64,000 nt of DNA from NCBI GenBank assembly GCA_026874595.1, contig CM049315.1:78599401-78663400 (forward strand), written 5' to 3'. A program made the position numbers and the translations under genes. The notes beneath the pieces were generated by a model that worked only from the letters and a program-made list of their open reading frames with translations, was not told where the DNA came from and ran no database searches. This stretch comes from Sipunculus nudus. Its lineage: Eukaryota; Annelida; Sipuncula; Golfingiida; Sipunculidae. Below, one piece after another: positions 49,501-63,900 of this stretch; positions within the stretch are counted from its first letter, which is position 1, and every line of letters begins with the position of its first letter.

Positions 49501-52500
49501 TTTGTAAGGAAGTTCTTCTGATTCAGTTTAGCCTTCAATTCTCTCTCCAATTCCAGGCCTTACAGTTCTGAAAGCAAATTTTAAACTTTTTCTAGAACAA
49601 CTTTTCTCATTGGAATTTTGCTGAGGCATAACTGAAGGGAATCTTGTGTTTTCATGGACCATTAATTAACTGATCTGATCAATTCAAACTGTTTTATATT
49701 CAACAGGAAGATAGAGATCCACTGACCACAGCATGAGGACTGATGGAGGGCCTCCAACATTCCTCCACAGGTTGCCAGCCCAGCCCAGCAAGGCCAACTG
49801 CAGCCTGATGTACAAAACAGGCCGAGTTCAGCAGGTACATACCCATGACACATCTGGCCAACCTATACCTGGGCTCCATTATGGTGACCTCTATAACAGG
49901 ATGAGTTGCAATCCTTATTCCACACAATCTGGTATTTGTTAAAAAGGGTGATTTTTAGACCCAAAATCTAGGCCTTCCATTTCTGAAACCAAATTTTACT
50001 AATTTTAAACTTATTTTCTTGTAGCAACTTTTCTGATTGGAATTTTGTTAATGCATAATTGGAGTGAACCTGTGTTTTCATTTACCATTAATCAACTGAT
50101 CTAATCAATTCAAACTGTTTTTTATATTCCACAGGAAGATAGTGTTCCACTGACCACAGCGTGAGGACTGATGCAGGGCCTTCAACATTCCTCTACAGGT
50201 TGCCAGCCCAGCCCAGCCCAACAAGGCCAAGTGTAACAGCTGACTATGGGGCCAGGCATATACATATTTGTAAGGAAGTTCTTCTGATTCAGTTTAGCCT
50301 TCAATTCTCTCTCCAATTCCAGGCCTTTCAGTTCTGAAAGCAAATTTTAAACTTTTTCTAAAACAACTTTTCTCATTGGAATTTTGCTGAGGCATAATTG
50401 AAGGGAATCTTATGTTTTCATGGACCATTAATTAACTGATCTGATCAATTCAAACTGTTTTATATTCAACAGGAAGATAGAGATCCACTGACCACAGCGT
50501 GAGGACTGATGGAGGGCCTCCAACATTCCTCCACAGGTTGCCAGCCCAGCCCAGCAAGGCCAACTGCAGCCTGATGTACAAAACAGGCCGAGTTCAGCAG
50601 GTACATACCCATGACACATCTGGCCAACCTATACCTGGGCTCCATTATGGTGACCTCTATAACAGGATGAGTTGCAATCCTTATTCCACACAAGCTGGTA
50701 TTAGTGAAAAAGGGTGATTTTTAGACCCAACATCTAGGCCTTCCATTTCTGAAACCAAATTTTGCTAATTTTAAACTAAATTTTGAAGCAACTTTTCTCA
50801 TTAGAATTTTGTTGATGCATAATTGGAGTGAATCTGTGTTTTCATGGACCATTAATTAACTGATCTGATCAATTCAGACTGTTTTATATTCAGCAGGAAG
50901 ATAGAGATCCACTGAACACAGCGTGAGGACTGATGCAGGGCCTCCAACATTCCTCCACAGGTTGCCAGCCCAGCCCAGCAAGGCCAACTGCAGCCTGTTG
51001 TACAAAAGCAGGGGAGTTCAGCAGGTACTTACCCTTGACACATCTGGCCAACCTACACCTGGGCTCCATTAGCCTTCAATTCTCTCTCCAATTCCAGGCC
51101 TTCCAGTTCTGAAAGCAAATTTTATACTTTTTCTAGAACAACTTTTCTCATTGGAATTTTGCTGATGCATAATTGGAGGGAATCTTGTGTTTTCATGGAC
51201 CATTAATTAACTGATCTGATCAATTCAAACTGTTTTATATTCAACAGGAAGATAGAGATCCACTGACCACAGCGTGAGGACTGATGCAGGGCCTCAAACA
51301 TTCCTCCACAGGTTGCCAGCCCAGCCCAGCAAGGCCAACTGCAGCCTGATGTACAAAACCGGCCGAGTTCAGCAGGTACATACCCATGACACATCTGGCC
51401 AACCTATACAAGGGCTCCATTATGGTGACCTCTATAACAGGATGAGTTGCAATCCTTATTCCACACAAGCTGGTATTTGTGAAAAAGGGTGATTTTTAGA
51501 CCCAACATCTAGGCCTTCCATTTCTGAAACCAAATTTTGCTAATTTTAAACTAAATTTGGAAGCAACTTTTCTCATTGGAATTTTGTTGATGCATAATTG
51601 GAGTGAATCTGTGTTTTCATGGACCATTAATTAACTGATCTGATCAATTCAAACTGTTTTATATTCAGCAGGAAGATAGAGATCCACTGAACACAGCGTG
51701 AGGACTGATGCAGGGCCTCAAACATTCCTCCACAGGTTGCCAGCCCAGCCCAGCAAGGCCAACTGCAGCCTGATGTACAAAACAGGCCGAGTTCAGCAGG
51801 TACATACCCATGACACATCTGGCCAACCTATACCTGGGCTCCATTATGGTGACCTCTATAACAGGATGAGTTGCAATCCTTATTCCACACAAGCTGGTAT
51901 TTGTGAAAAAGGGTGATTTTTAGACCCAACATCTAGGCCTTCCATTTCTGAAACCAAATTTTGCTAATTTTAAACTAAATTTGGAAGCAACTTTTCTCAT
52001 TGGAATTTTGTTGATGCATAATTGGAGTGAATCTGTGTTTTCATGGACCATTAATTAACTGATCTGATCAATTCAAACTGTTTTATATTCAGCAGGAAGA
52101 TAGAGATCTACTGAACACAGCGTGAGGACTGATGCAGGGCCTCAAACATTCCTCCACAGGTTGCCAGCCCAGCCCAGCAAGGCCAACTGCAGTCTGTTGT
52201 AAAAAACCGTCCGAGTTCAGCAGGTACATACCCATGACACATCTGGCCAACCTACACCTGGGCTCCATTATGGTGACCTCCATGACAGGATGAATTGCAA
52301 TCCTTATTCCACACAAGCTGGTATTTGTGAAAAAGGGTGAATTTTAGACCCAACATCTAGGCCTTCCATTTCTGAAACCAAATTTTGCTAATTTTAAACT
52401 AAATTTTGAAGCAACTTTTCTCATTAGAATTTTGTTGATGCATAATTGGAGTGAATCTGTGTTTTCATGGACCATTAATTAACTGATCTGATCAATTCAG

Positions 52501-52545
52501 ACTGTTTTATATTCAGCAGGAAGATAGAGATCCACTGAACACAGC
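46562..52545 (+). repeat. Higher-order block 8 (5984 bp)
   Basis: Intervals: 628, 338, 427, 323, 338, 351, 428, 338, 428, 338, 424, 351, 424, 424, 424. Anchors: 46562, 47190, 47528, 47955, 48278, 48616, 48967, 49395, 49733, 50161, 50499, 50923, 51274, 51698, 52122. It shares with block 9 a long T run before CCACAGG (near 47912 and 53897; other G tails have TTTTTATTTTCC) and GCGGGGTAG (near 48041 and 54024). Two adjacent D-C cassettes lie at 48967-50498. Confidence 0.93.
48967..50498 (+). repeat. Two adjacent 766-bp D+C cassettes
   Basis: Anchors 48967, 49395, 49733, 50161 and 50499 give 428, 338, 428, 338. The two cassettes are similar, not identical. The first has TCAGACAAGC with TATTTTTTAAAAAGG and CTTACAGTTC. 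The second has ACACAATCTGG, AATTTTACTAATTT and CTTTCAGTTC. The anchor at 49733 is the only one in the window reading GCATGAGG in place of GCGTGAGG. Cassette gain by unequal exchange between non-identical neighbours is the likely origin. Confidence 0.85.
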
Positions 52546-55500
52546 GTGAGGACTGATGCAGGGCCTCCAACATTCCTCCACAGGTTGCCAGCCCAGCCCA
52601 GCAAGGCCAACTGCAGTCTGTTGTACAAAACCGTCCGAGTTCAGCAGGTACATACCCATGACACATCTGGCCAACCTACACCTGGGCTCCATTATCGTGA
52701 CCTCCATGAAAGGATGAGTTGCAATCCTTAATTCACACAAGCTGGTATTTGTTAAAAAGGGTGATTTTTAGACCCAAAATCTAGGCCTTCCATTTCTGAA
52801 ACCAAATTTTGCTAATTTTAAACTTATTTTCTTGTAGCAAATTTTCTGATTGGAATTTTGTTGATGCATAATTGGAGTGAACCTGTGTTTTCATGGACCA
52901 TAAATAAACATAAATAAACTATGGGGCCAGGCATATAAATAGTTGTAAGGAAGTTCTTCTGATTCAGTTTAGCCTTCAATTCTCTCTCCAATTCCAGGTC
53001 TCCAGTTCCAAAAACAAGTTTTTAACTTTTTCTAGAAGCAACTTTTCTCATTGGAATTTGCTGATGCATAATCGGAGTGAATCTGTGTTTTCATTTACCA
53101 TTAATCAACTGATCTAATCAATTCAAACTGTTTTTTATTTTCCACAGGAAGATAGTGTTCCACTGACCACAGCGTGAGGACTGATGCAGGGCCTTCAACA
53201 TTCCTCTACAGGTTGCCAGCCCAGCCCAGCCCAACAAGGCCAAGTGTAACAGCTGACTATGGGGCCAGGCATATACATATTTGTAAGGAAGTTCTTCTGA
53301 TTCAGTTTAGCCTTCAATTCTCTCTCCAATTCCAGGCCTTACAGATCTGAAAACAAATTTTAAACTTTTTCTAGAACAACTTTTCTCATTGGAATTTTGC
53401 TGAGGCATAATTGAAGGGAATCTTGTGTTTTCATGGACCATTAATTAACTGCTCTGATCAATTCAAACTGTTTTATATTCAACAGGAAGATAGAGATCCA
53501 CTGACCACAGCGTGAGGACTGATGCAGGGCCTCCATCATTCCTCCACAGGTTGCCAGCCCAGCCCAGCAAGGCCAACTGCAGCCTGTTGTAAAAAACCGC
53601 GGGAGTTCAGCAGGTACATACCCATGACACATCTGGCCAACCTACACCTGGGCTCCATTATGGTGACCTCCATGACAGGATGAATTGCAATCCTTATTCC
53701 ACACAAGCTGGTATTTGTGAAAAAGGGTGAATTTTAGACCCAACATCTAGGCCTTCCATTTCTGAAACCAAATTTTGCTAATTTTAAACTTATTTTCTTG
53801 TAGCAACTTTTCTGATTGGAATTTTGTTGATGCATAATTGGAGTGAACCTGTGTTTTCATGGACCATAAATAAACTGATCTGATCAATTCAAACTGTTTT
53901 TTTTTTCCACAGGAAGATAGAGATCCACTGACCACAGCGTGAGGACTGATGCAGGGCCTCCATCATTCATCCACAGGTTGCCAGCCCAGCCCAGCAAGGC
54001 CAACTGCAGCCTGTTGTACAAAAGCGGGGTAGTTCAGCAGGTACATACCCATGACACATCTCGCCAATCTACACCTTGGATCCAATATGGTGATCTCCAT
54101 GACAGGATGAGTTGCAATCCTTATTCCACACAAGCTGGTATTTGTGAAAAAGGGTGATTTTTTGACCCAAAATCACAGGGACCAGGCATATACATATTTG
54201 TAAGGAGTTTTTCTGATTCAGTTTATCTTGCTTATTTTAAACTTGTTCCACTGACCACAGCGTGAGGACTGATGCAGGGCCTTCAACATTCCTCCACAGG
54301 TTGCCAGCCCAGCCCAGCCTAACAAGGCCAAGTGTAACAGCTGACTATGGGGCCAGGCATATACATATTTGTAAGGAAGTTCTTCTGATTCAGTTTAGCC
54401 TTCAATTCTCTCTCCAATTCCAGGCCTTCCACTTCTGAAAGCAAATTTTAAACTTTTTCTAGAACAACTTTTCTCATTGGAATTTTGCTGATGCATAATT
54501 GGAGGGAATCTTGTGTTTTCATGGACCAATAATTAACTGATCTGATCAATTCAAACTGTTTTATATTCAGCAGGAAGATAGAGATCCACTGAACACAGCG
54601 TGAGGACTGATGCAGGGCCTCCAACATTCCTCCACAGGTTGCCAGCCCAGCCCAGCAAGGCCAACTGCAGCCTGATGTACAAAACCGGCCGAGTTCAGCA
54701 GGTACATACCCATGACACATCTGGCCAACCTATACAAGGGCTCCATTATGGTGACCTCTATAACAGGATGAGTTGCAATCCTTATTCCACACAAGCTGGT
54801 ATTTGTTAAAAAGGGTGATTTTTAGACCCAAAATCTAGGCCTTCCATTTCTAAAACCAAATTTTACTAATTTTAAACTTATTTTCTTGTAGCAACTTTTC
54901 TGATTGGAATTTTGTTAATGCATAATTGGAGTGAACCTGTGTTTTCATTTACCATTAATCAACTGATCTAATCAATTCAAACTGTTTTTTATATTCCACA
55001 GGAAGATAGTGTTCCACTGACCACAGCGTGAGGACTGATGCAGGGCCTTCAACATTCCTCTACAGGTTGCCAGCCCAGCCCAGCCCAACAAGGCCAAGTG
55101 TAACAGCTGACTATGGGGCCAGGCATATACATATTTGTAAGGAAGTTCTTCTGATTCAGTTTAGCCTTCAATTCTCTCTCCAATTCCAGGCCTTTCAGTT
55201 CTGAAAGCAAATTTTAAACTTTTTCTAAAACAACTTTTCTCATTGGAATTTTGCTGAGGCATAATTGAAGGGAATCTTGTGTTTTCATGGACCATTTATT
55301 AACTGATCTGATCAATTCAAACTGTTTTATATTCAACAGGAAGATAGAGATCCACTGACCACAGCGTGAGGACTGATGGAGGGCCTCCAACATTCCTCCA
55401 CAGGTTGCCAGCCCAGCCCAGCAAGGCCAACTGCAGCCTGATGTACAAAACAGGCCGAGTTCAGCAGGTACATACCCATGACACATCTGGCCAACCTATA

Positions 55501-58260
55501 CCTGGGCTCCATTATGGTGACCTCTATAACAGGATGAGTTGCAATCCTTATTCCACACAAGCTGGTATTTGTGAAAAAGGGTGATTTTTAGACCCAACAT
55601 CTAGGCCTTCCATTTCTGAAACCAAATTTTGCTAATTTTAAACTAAATTTGGAAGCAACTTTTCTCATTGGAATTTTGTTGATGCATAATTGGAGTGAAT
55701 CTGTGTTTTCATGGACCATTAATTAACTGATCTGATCAATTCAAACTGTTTTATATTCAGCAGGAAGATAGAGATCTACTGAACACAGCGTGAGGACTGA
55801 TGCAGGGCCTCAAACATTCCTCCACAGGTTGCCAGCCCAGCCCAGCAAGGCCAACTGCAGTCTGTTGTACAAAACCGTCCGAGTTCAGCAGGTACATACC
55901 CATGACACATCTGGCCAACCTACACCTGGGCTCCATTATGGTGACCTCTATAACAGGATGAGTTGCAATCCTTATTCCACACAAGCTGGTATTAGTGAAA
56001 AAGGGTGATTTTTAGACCCAACATCTAGGCCTTCCATTTCTGAAACCAAATTTTGCTAATTTTAAACTTAATTTGGAAGCAACTTTTCTCATTGGAATTT
56101 TGTTGATGCATAATTGGAGTGAATCTGTGTTTTCATGGACCATTAATTAACTGATCTGATCAATTCAAACTGTTTTATATTCAGCAGGAAGATAGAGATC
56201 TACTGAACACAGCGTGAGGACTGATGCAGGGCCTCAAACATTCCTCCACAGGTTGCCAGCCCAGCCCAGCAAGGCCAACTGCAGCCTGTTGTACAAAACC
56301 GTCCGAGTTCAGCAGGTACATACCCATGACACATCTGGCCAACCTACACCTGGGCTCCATTATGGTGACCTCCATGACAGGATGAATTGCAATCCTTATT
56401 CCACACAAGCTGGTATTTGTGAAAAAGGGTGAATTTTAGACCCAACATCTAGGCCTTCCATTTCTGAAACCAAATTTTGCTAATTTTAAACTAAATTTTG
56501 AAGCAACTTTTCTCATTAGAATTTTGTTGATGCATAATTGGAGTGAATCTGTGTTTTCATGGACCATTAATTAACTGATCTGATCAATTCAGACTGTTTT
56601 ATATTCAGCAGGAAGATAGAGATCCACTGAACACAGCGTGAGGACTGATGCAGGGCCTCCAACATTCCTCCACAGGTTGCCAGCCCAGCCCAGCAAGGCC
56701 AACTGCAGCCTGTTGTACAAAAGCAGGGGAGTTCAGCAGGTACTTACCCTTGACACATCTGGCCAACCTACACCTGGGCTCCATTAGCCTTCAATTCTCT
56801 CTCCAATTCCAGGCCTTCCAGTTCTGAAAGCAAATTTTATACTTTTTCTAGAACAACTTTTCTCATTGGAATTTTGCTGATGCATAATTGGAGGGAATCT
56901 TGTGTTTTCATGGACCATTAATTAACTGATCTGATCAATTCAAACTGTTTTATATTCAACAGGAAGATAGAGATCCACTGACCACAGCGTGAGGACTGAT
57001 GCAGGGCCTCAAACATTCCTCCACAGGTTGCCAGCCCAGCCCAGCAAGGCCAACTGCAGCCTGATGTACAAAACCGGCCGAGTTCAGCAGGTACATACCC
57101 ATGACACATCTGGCCAACCTATACAAGGGCTCCATTATGGTGACCTCTATAACAGGATGAGTTGCAATCCTTATTCCACACAAGCTGGTATTTGTGAAAA
57201 AGGGTGATTTTTAGACCCAACATCTAGGCCTTCCATTTCTGAAACCAAATTTTGCTAATTTTAAACTAAATTTGGAAGCAACTTTTCTCATTGGAATTTT
57301 GTTGATGCATAATTGGAGTGAATCTGTGTTTTCATGGACCATTAATTAACTGATCTGATCAATTCAAACTGTTTTATATTCAGCAGGAAGATAGAGATCC
57401 ACTGAACACAGCGTGAGGACTGATGCAGGGCCTCAAACATTCCTCCACAGGTTGCCAGCCCAGCCCAGCAAGGCCAACTGCAGCCTGATGTACAAAACAG
57501 GCCGAGTTCAGCAGGTACATACCCATGACACATCTGGCCAACCTATACCTGGGCTCCATTATGGTGACCTCTATAACAGGATGAGTTGCAATCCTTATTC
57601 CACACAAGCTGGTATTTGTGAAAAAGGGTGATTTTTAGACCCAACATCTAGGCCTTCCATTTCTGAAACCAAATTTTGCTAATTTTAAACTAAATTTGGA
57701 AGCAACTTTTCTCATTGGAATTTTGTTGATGCATAATTGGAGTGAATCTGTGTTTTCATGGACCATTAATTAACTGATCTGATCAATTCAAACTGTTTTA
57801 TATTCAGCAGGAAGATAGAGATCTACTGAACACAGCGTGAGGACTGATGCAGGGCCTCAAACATTCCTCCACAGGTTGCCAGCCCAGCCCAGCAAGGCCA
57901 ACTGCAGTCTGTTGTACAAAACCGTCCGAGTTCAGCAGGTACATACCCATGACACATCTGGCCAACCTACACCTGGGCTCCATTATGGTGACCTCCATGA
58001 CAGGATGAATTGCAATGTTTATTCCACACAAGCTGGTATTTGTGAAAAAGGGTGAATTTTAGACCCAACATCTAGGCCTTCCATTTCTGAAACCAAATTT
58101 TGCTAATTTTAAACTAAATTTTGAAGCAACTTTTCTCATTAGAATTTTGTTGATGCATAATTGGAGTGAATCTGTGTTTTCATGGACCATTAATTAACTG
58201 ATCTGATCAATTCAGACTGTTTTATATTCAGCAGGAAGATAGAGATCCACTGAACACAGC
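52546..58260 (+). repeat. Higher-order block 9 (5715 bp)
   Basis: Intervals: 628, 338, 427, 323, 338, 428, 338, 424, 424, 424, 351, 424, 424, 424. Anchors: 52546, 53174, 53512, 53939, 54262, 54600, 55028, 55366, 55790, 56214, 56638, 56989, 57413, 57837. Compared with block 8 it lacks the B monomer after the F-C pair and one D-C cassette. Monomer 54600 is a hybrid of the CTCCAAC core with the ACCGGCCGAG / ATACAAGGGC front, which fits a deletion of that B monomer. Confidence 0.93.
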
Positions 58261-61200
58261 GTGAGGACTGATGCAGGGCCTCCAACATTCCTCCACAGGT
58301 TGCCAGCCCAGCCCAGCAAGGCCAACTGCAGTCTGTTGTACAAAACCGTCCGAGTTCAGCAGGTACATACCCATGACACATCTGGCCAACCTACACCTGG
58401 GCTCCATTATCGTGACCTCCATGAAAGGATGAGTTGCAATCCTTAATTCACACAAGCTGGTATTTGTTAAAAAGGGTGATTTTTAGACCCAAAATCTAGG
58501 CCTTCCATTTCTGAAACCAAATTTTGCTAATTTTAAACTTATTTTCTTGTAGCAAATTTTCTGATTGGAATTTTGTTGATGCATAATTGGAGTGAACCTG
58601 TGTTTTCATGGACCATAAATAAACATAAATAAACTATGGGGCCAGGCATATAAATAGTTGTAAGGAAGTTCTTCTGATTCAGTTTAGCCTTCAATTCTCT
58701 CTCCAATTCCAGGTCTCCAGTTCCAAAAACAAGTTTTTAACTTTTTCTAGAAGCAACTTTTCTCATTGGAATTTGCTGATGCATAATCGGAGTGAATCTG
58801 TGTTTTCATTTACCATTAATCAACTGATCTAATCAATTCAAACTGTTTTTTATTTTCCACAGGAAGATAGTGTTCCACTGACCACAGCGTGAGGACTGAT
58901 GCAGGGCCTTCAACATTCCTCTACAGGTTGCCAGCCCAGCCCAGCCCAACAAGGCCAAGTGTAACAGCTGACTATGGGGCCAGGCATATACATATTTGTA
59001 AGGAAGTTCTTCTGATTCAGTTTAGCCTTCAATTCTCTCTCCAATTCCAGGCCTTACAGATCTGAAAACAAATTTTAAACTTTTTCTAGAACAACTTTTC
59101 TCATTGGAATTTTGCTGAGGCATAATTGAAGGGAATCTTGTGTTTTCATGGACCATTAATTAACTGCTCTGATCAATTCAAACTGTTTTATATTCAACAG
59201 GAAGATAGAGATCCACTGACCACAGCGTGAGGACTGATGCAGGGCCTCCATCATTCCTCCACAGGTTGCCAGCCCAGCCCAGCAAGGCCAACTGCAGCCT
59301 GTTGTAAAAAACCGCGGGAGTTCAGCAGGTACATACCCATGACACATCTGGCCAACCTACACCTGGGCTCCATTATGGTGACCTCCATGACAGGATGAAT
59401 TGCAATCCTTATTCCACACAAGCTGGTATTTGTGAAAAAGGGTGAATTTAGACCCAACATCTAGGCCTTCCATTTCTGAAACCAAATTTTGCTAATTTTA
59501 AACTTATTTTCTTGTAGCAACTTTTCTGATTGGAATTTTGTTGATGCATAATTGGAGTGAACCTGTGTTTTCATGGACCATAAATAAACTGATCTGATCA
59601 ATTCAAACTGTTTTTATTTTCCACAGGAAGATAGAGATCCACTGACCACAGCGTGAGGACTGATGCAGGGCCTCCATCATTCATCCACAGGTTGCCAGCC
59701 CAGCCCAGCAAGGCCAACTGCAGCCTGTTGTACAAAAGCGGGGGAGTTCAGCAGGTACATACCCATGACACATCTCGCCAATCTACACCTTGGATCCAAT
59801 ATGGTGATCTCCATGACAGGATGAGTTGCAATCCTTATTCCACACAAGCTGGTATTTGTGAAAAAGGGTGATTTTTGACCCAAAATCACAGGGACCAGGC
59901 ATATACATATTTGTAAGGAGTTTTTCTGATTCAGTTTATCTTGCTTATTTTAAACTTGTTCCACTGACCACAGCGTGAGGACTGATGCAGGGCCTTCAAC
60001 ATTCCTCCACAGGTTGCCAGCCCAGCCCAGCCTAACAAGGCCAAGTGTAACAGCTGACTATGGGGCCAGGCATATACATATTTGTAAGGAAGTTCTTCTG
60101 ATTCAGTTTAGCCTTCAATTCTCTCTCCAATTCCAGGCCTTCCACTTCTGAAAGCAAATTTTAAACTTTTTCTAGAACAACTTTTCTCATTGGAATTTTG
60201 CTGATGCATAATTGGAGGGAATCTTGTGTTTTCATGGACCAATAATTAACTGATCTGATCAATTCAAACTGTTTTATATTCAGCAGGAAGATAGAGATCC
60301 ACTGAACACAGCGTGAGGACTGATGCAGGGCCTCCAACATTCCTCCACAGGTTGCCAGCCCAGCCCAGCAAGGCCAACTGCAGCCTGTTGTACAAAAGCA
60401 GGGGAGTTCAGCAGGTACTTACCCTTGACACATCTGGCCAACCTACACCTGGGCTCCATTAGCCTTCAATTCTCTCTCCAATTCCAGGCCTTCCAGTTCT
60501 GAAAGCAAATTTTATACTTTTTCTAGAACCACTTTTCTCATTGGAATTTTGCTGATGCATAATTGGAGGGAATCTTGTGTTTTCATGGACCATTAATTAA
60601 CTGATCTGATCAATTCAAACTGTTTTATATTCAACAGGAAGATAGAGATCCACTGACCACAGCGTGAGGACTGATGGAGGGCCTCAAACATTCCTCCACA
60701 GGTTGCCAGCCCAGCCCAGCAAGGCCAACTGCAGCCTGATGTACAAAACAGGCCGAGTTCAGCAGGTACATACCCATGACACATCTGGCCAACCTATACC
60801 TGGGCTCCATTATGGTGACCTCTATAACAGGATGAGTTGCAATCCTTATTCCACACAATCTGGTATTTGTTAAAAAGGGTGATTTTTAGACCCAAAATCT
60901 AGGCCTTCCATTTCTGAAACCAAATTTTACTAATTTTAAACTTATTTTCTTGTAGCAACTTTTCTGATTGGAATTTTGTTAATGCATAATTGGAGTGAAC
61001 CTGTGTTTTCATTTACCATTAATCAACTGATCTAATCAATTCAAACTGTTTTTTATATTCCACAGGAAGATAGTGTTCCACTGACCACAGCGTGAGGACT
61101 GATGCAGGGCCTTCAACATTCCTCTACAGGTTGCCAGCCCAGCCCAGCCCAACAAGGCCAAGTGTAACAGCTGACTATGGGGCCAGGCATATACATATTT

Positions 61201-63900
61201 GTAAGGAAGTTCTTCTGATTCAGTTTAGCCTTCAATTCTCTCTCCAATTCCAGGCCTTTCAGTTCTGAAAGCAAATTTTAAACTTTTTCTAAAACAACTT
61301 TTCTCATTGGAATTTTGCTGAGGCATAATTGAAGGGAATCTTGTGTTTTCATGGACCATTAATTAACTGATCTGATCAATTCAAACTGTTTTATATTCAA
61401 CAGGAAGATAGAGATCCACTGACCACAGCGTGAGGACTGATGGAGGGCCTCCAACATTCCTCCACAGGTTGCCAGCCCAGCCCAGCAAGGCCAACTGCAG
61501 CCTGATGTACAAAACAGGCCGAGTTCAGCAGGTACATACCCATGACACATCTGGCCAACCTATACCTGGGCTCCATTATGGTGACCTCTATAACAGGATG
61601 AGTTGCAATCCTTATTCCACACAAGCTGGTATTAGTGAAAAAGGGTGATTTTTAGACCCAACATCTAGGCCTTCCATTTCTGAAACCAAATTTTGCTAAT
61701 TTTAAACTAAATTTGGAAGCAACTTTTCTCATTGGAATTTTGTTGATGCATAATTGGAGTGAATCTGTGTTTTCATGGACCATTAATTAACTGATCTGAT
61801 CAATTCAAACTGTTTTATATTCAGCAGGAAGATAGAGATCTACTGAACACAGCGTGAGGACTGATGCAGGGCCTCAAACATTCCTCCACAGGTTGCCAGC
61901 CCAGCCCAGCAAGGCCAACTGCAGCCTGTTGTACAAAACCGTCCGAGTTCAGCAGGTACATACCCATGACACATCTGGCCAACCTACACCTGGGCTCCAT
62001 TATGGTGACCTCCATGACAGGATGAATTGCAATCCTTATTCCACACAAGCTGGTATTTGTGAAAAAGGGTGAATTTTAGACCCAACATCTAGGCCTTCCA
62101 TTTCTGAAACCAAATTTTGCTAATTTTAAACTAAATTTTGAAGCAACTTTTCTCATTAGAATTTTGTTGATGCATAATTGGAGTGAATCTGTGTTTTCAT
62201 GGACCATTAATTAACTGATCTGATCAATTCAGACTGTTTTATATTCAGCAGGAAGATAGAGATCCACTGAACACAGCGTGAGGACTGATGCAGGGCCTCC
62301 AACATTCCTCCACAGGTTGCCAGCCCAGCCCAGCAAGGCCAACTGCAGCCTGTTGTACAAAAGCAGGGGAGTTCAGCAGGTACTTACCCTTGACACATCT
62401 GGCCAACCTACACCTGGGCTCCATTAGCCTTCAATTCTCTCTCCAATTCCAGGCCTTCCAGTTCTGAAAGCAAATTTTATACTTTTTCTAGAACAACTTT
62501 TCTCATTGGAATTTTGCTGATGCATAATTGGAGGGAATCTTGTGTTTTCATGGACCATTAATTAACTGATCTGATCAATTCAAACTGTTTTATATTCAAC
62601 AGGAAGATAGAGATCCACTGACCACAGCGTGAGGACTGATGCAGGGCCTCAAACATTCCTCCACAGGTTGCCAGCCCAGCCCAGCAAGGCCAACTGCAGC
62701 CTGATGTACAAAACCGGCCGAGTTCAGCAGGTACATACCCATGACACATCTGGCCAACCTATACAAGGGCTCCATTATGGTGACCTCTATAACAGGATGA
62801 GTTGCAATCCTTATTCCACACAAGCTGGTATTTGTGAAAAAGGGTGATTTTTAGACCCAACATCTAGGCCTTCCATTTCTGAAACCAAATTTTGCTAATT
62901 TTAAACTAAATTTGGAAGCAACTTTTCTCATTGGAATTTTGTTGATGCATAATTGGAGTGAATCTGTGTTTTCATGGACCATTAATTAACTGATCTGATC
63001 AATTCAAACTGTTTTATATTCAGCAGGAAGATAGAGATCCACTGAACACAGCGTGAGGACTGATGCAGGGCCTCAAACATTCCTCCACAGGTTGCCAGCC
63101 CAGCCCAGCAAGGCCAACTGCAGCCTGATGTACAAAACAGGCCGAGTTCAGCAGGTACATACCCATGACACATCTGGCCAACCTATACCTGGGCTCCATT
63201 ATGGTGACCTCTATAACAGGATGAGTTGCAATCCTTATTCCACACAAGCTGGTATTTGTGAAAAAGGGTGATTTTTAGACCCAACATCTAGGCCTTCCAT
63301 TTCTGAAACCAAATTTTGCTAATTTTAAACTAAATTTGGAAGCAACTTTTCTCATTGGAATTTTGTTGATGCATAATTGGAGTGAATCTGTGTTTTCATG
63401 GACCATTAATTAACTGATCTGATCAATTCAAACTGTTTTATATTCAGCAGGAAGATAGAGATCTACTGAACACAGCGTGAGGACTGATGCAGGGCCTCAA
63501 ACATTCCTCCACAGGTTGCCAGCCCTGCCCAGCAAGGCCAACTGCAGTCTGTTGTACAAAACCGTCCGAGTTCAGCAGGTACATACCCATGACACATCTG
63601 GCCAACCTACACCTGGGCTCCATTATGGTGACCTCCATGACAGGATGAATTGCAATCCTTATTCCACACAAGCTGGTATTTGTGAAAAAGGGTGAATTTT
63701 AGACCCAACATCTAGGCCTTCCATTTCTGAAACCAAATTTTGCTAATTTTAAACTAAATTTTGAAGCAACTTTTCTCATTAGAATTTTGTTGATGCATAA
63801 TTGGAGTGAATCTGTGTTTTCATGGACCATTAATTAACTGATCTGATCAATTCAGACTGTTTTATATTCAGCAGGAAGATAGAGATCCACTGAACACAGC
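58261..63900 (+). repeat. Higher-order block 10 (5640 bp)
   Basis: Intervals: 628, 338, 426, 322, 338, 351, 428, 338, 424, 424, 351, 424, 424, 424. Anchors: 58261, 58889, 59227, 59653, 59975, 60313, 60664, 61092, 61430, 61854, 62278, 62629, 63053, 63477. The G unit is one base short in GGTGAATTTAGACC (near 59443). Relative to block 9 it has one more B and one fewer A monomer. Monomer 63477 has a private CAGCCCTGCCCAGC core substitution (near 63526). Confidence 0.93.
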
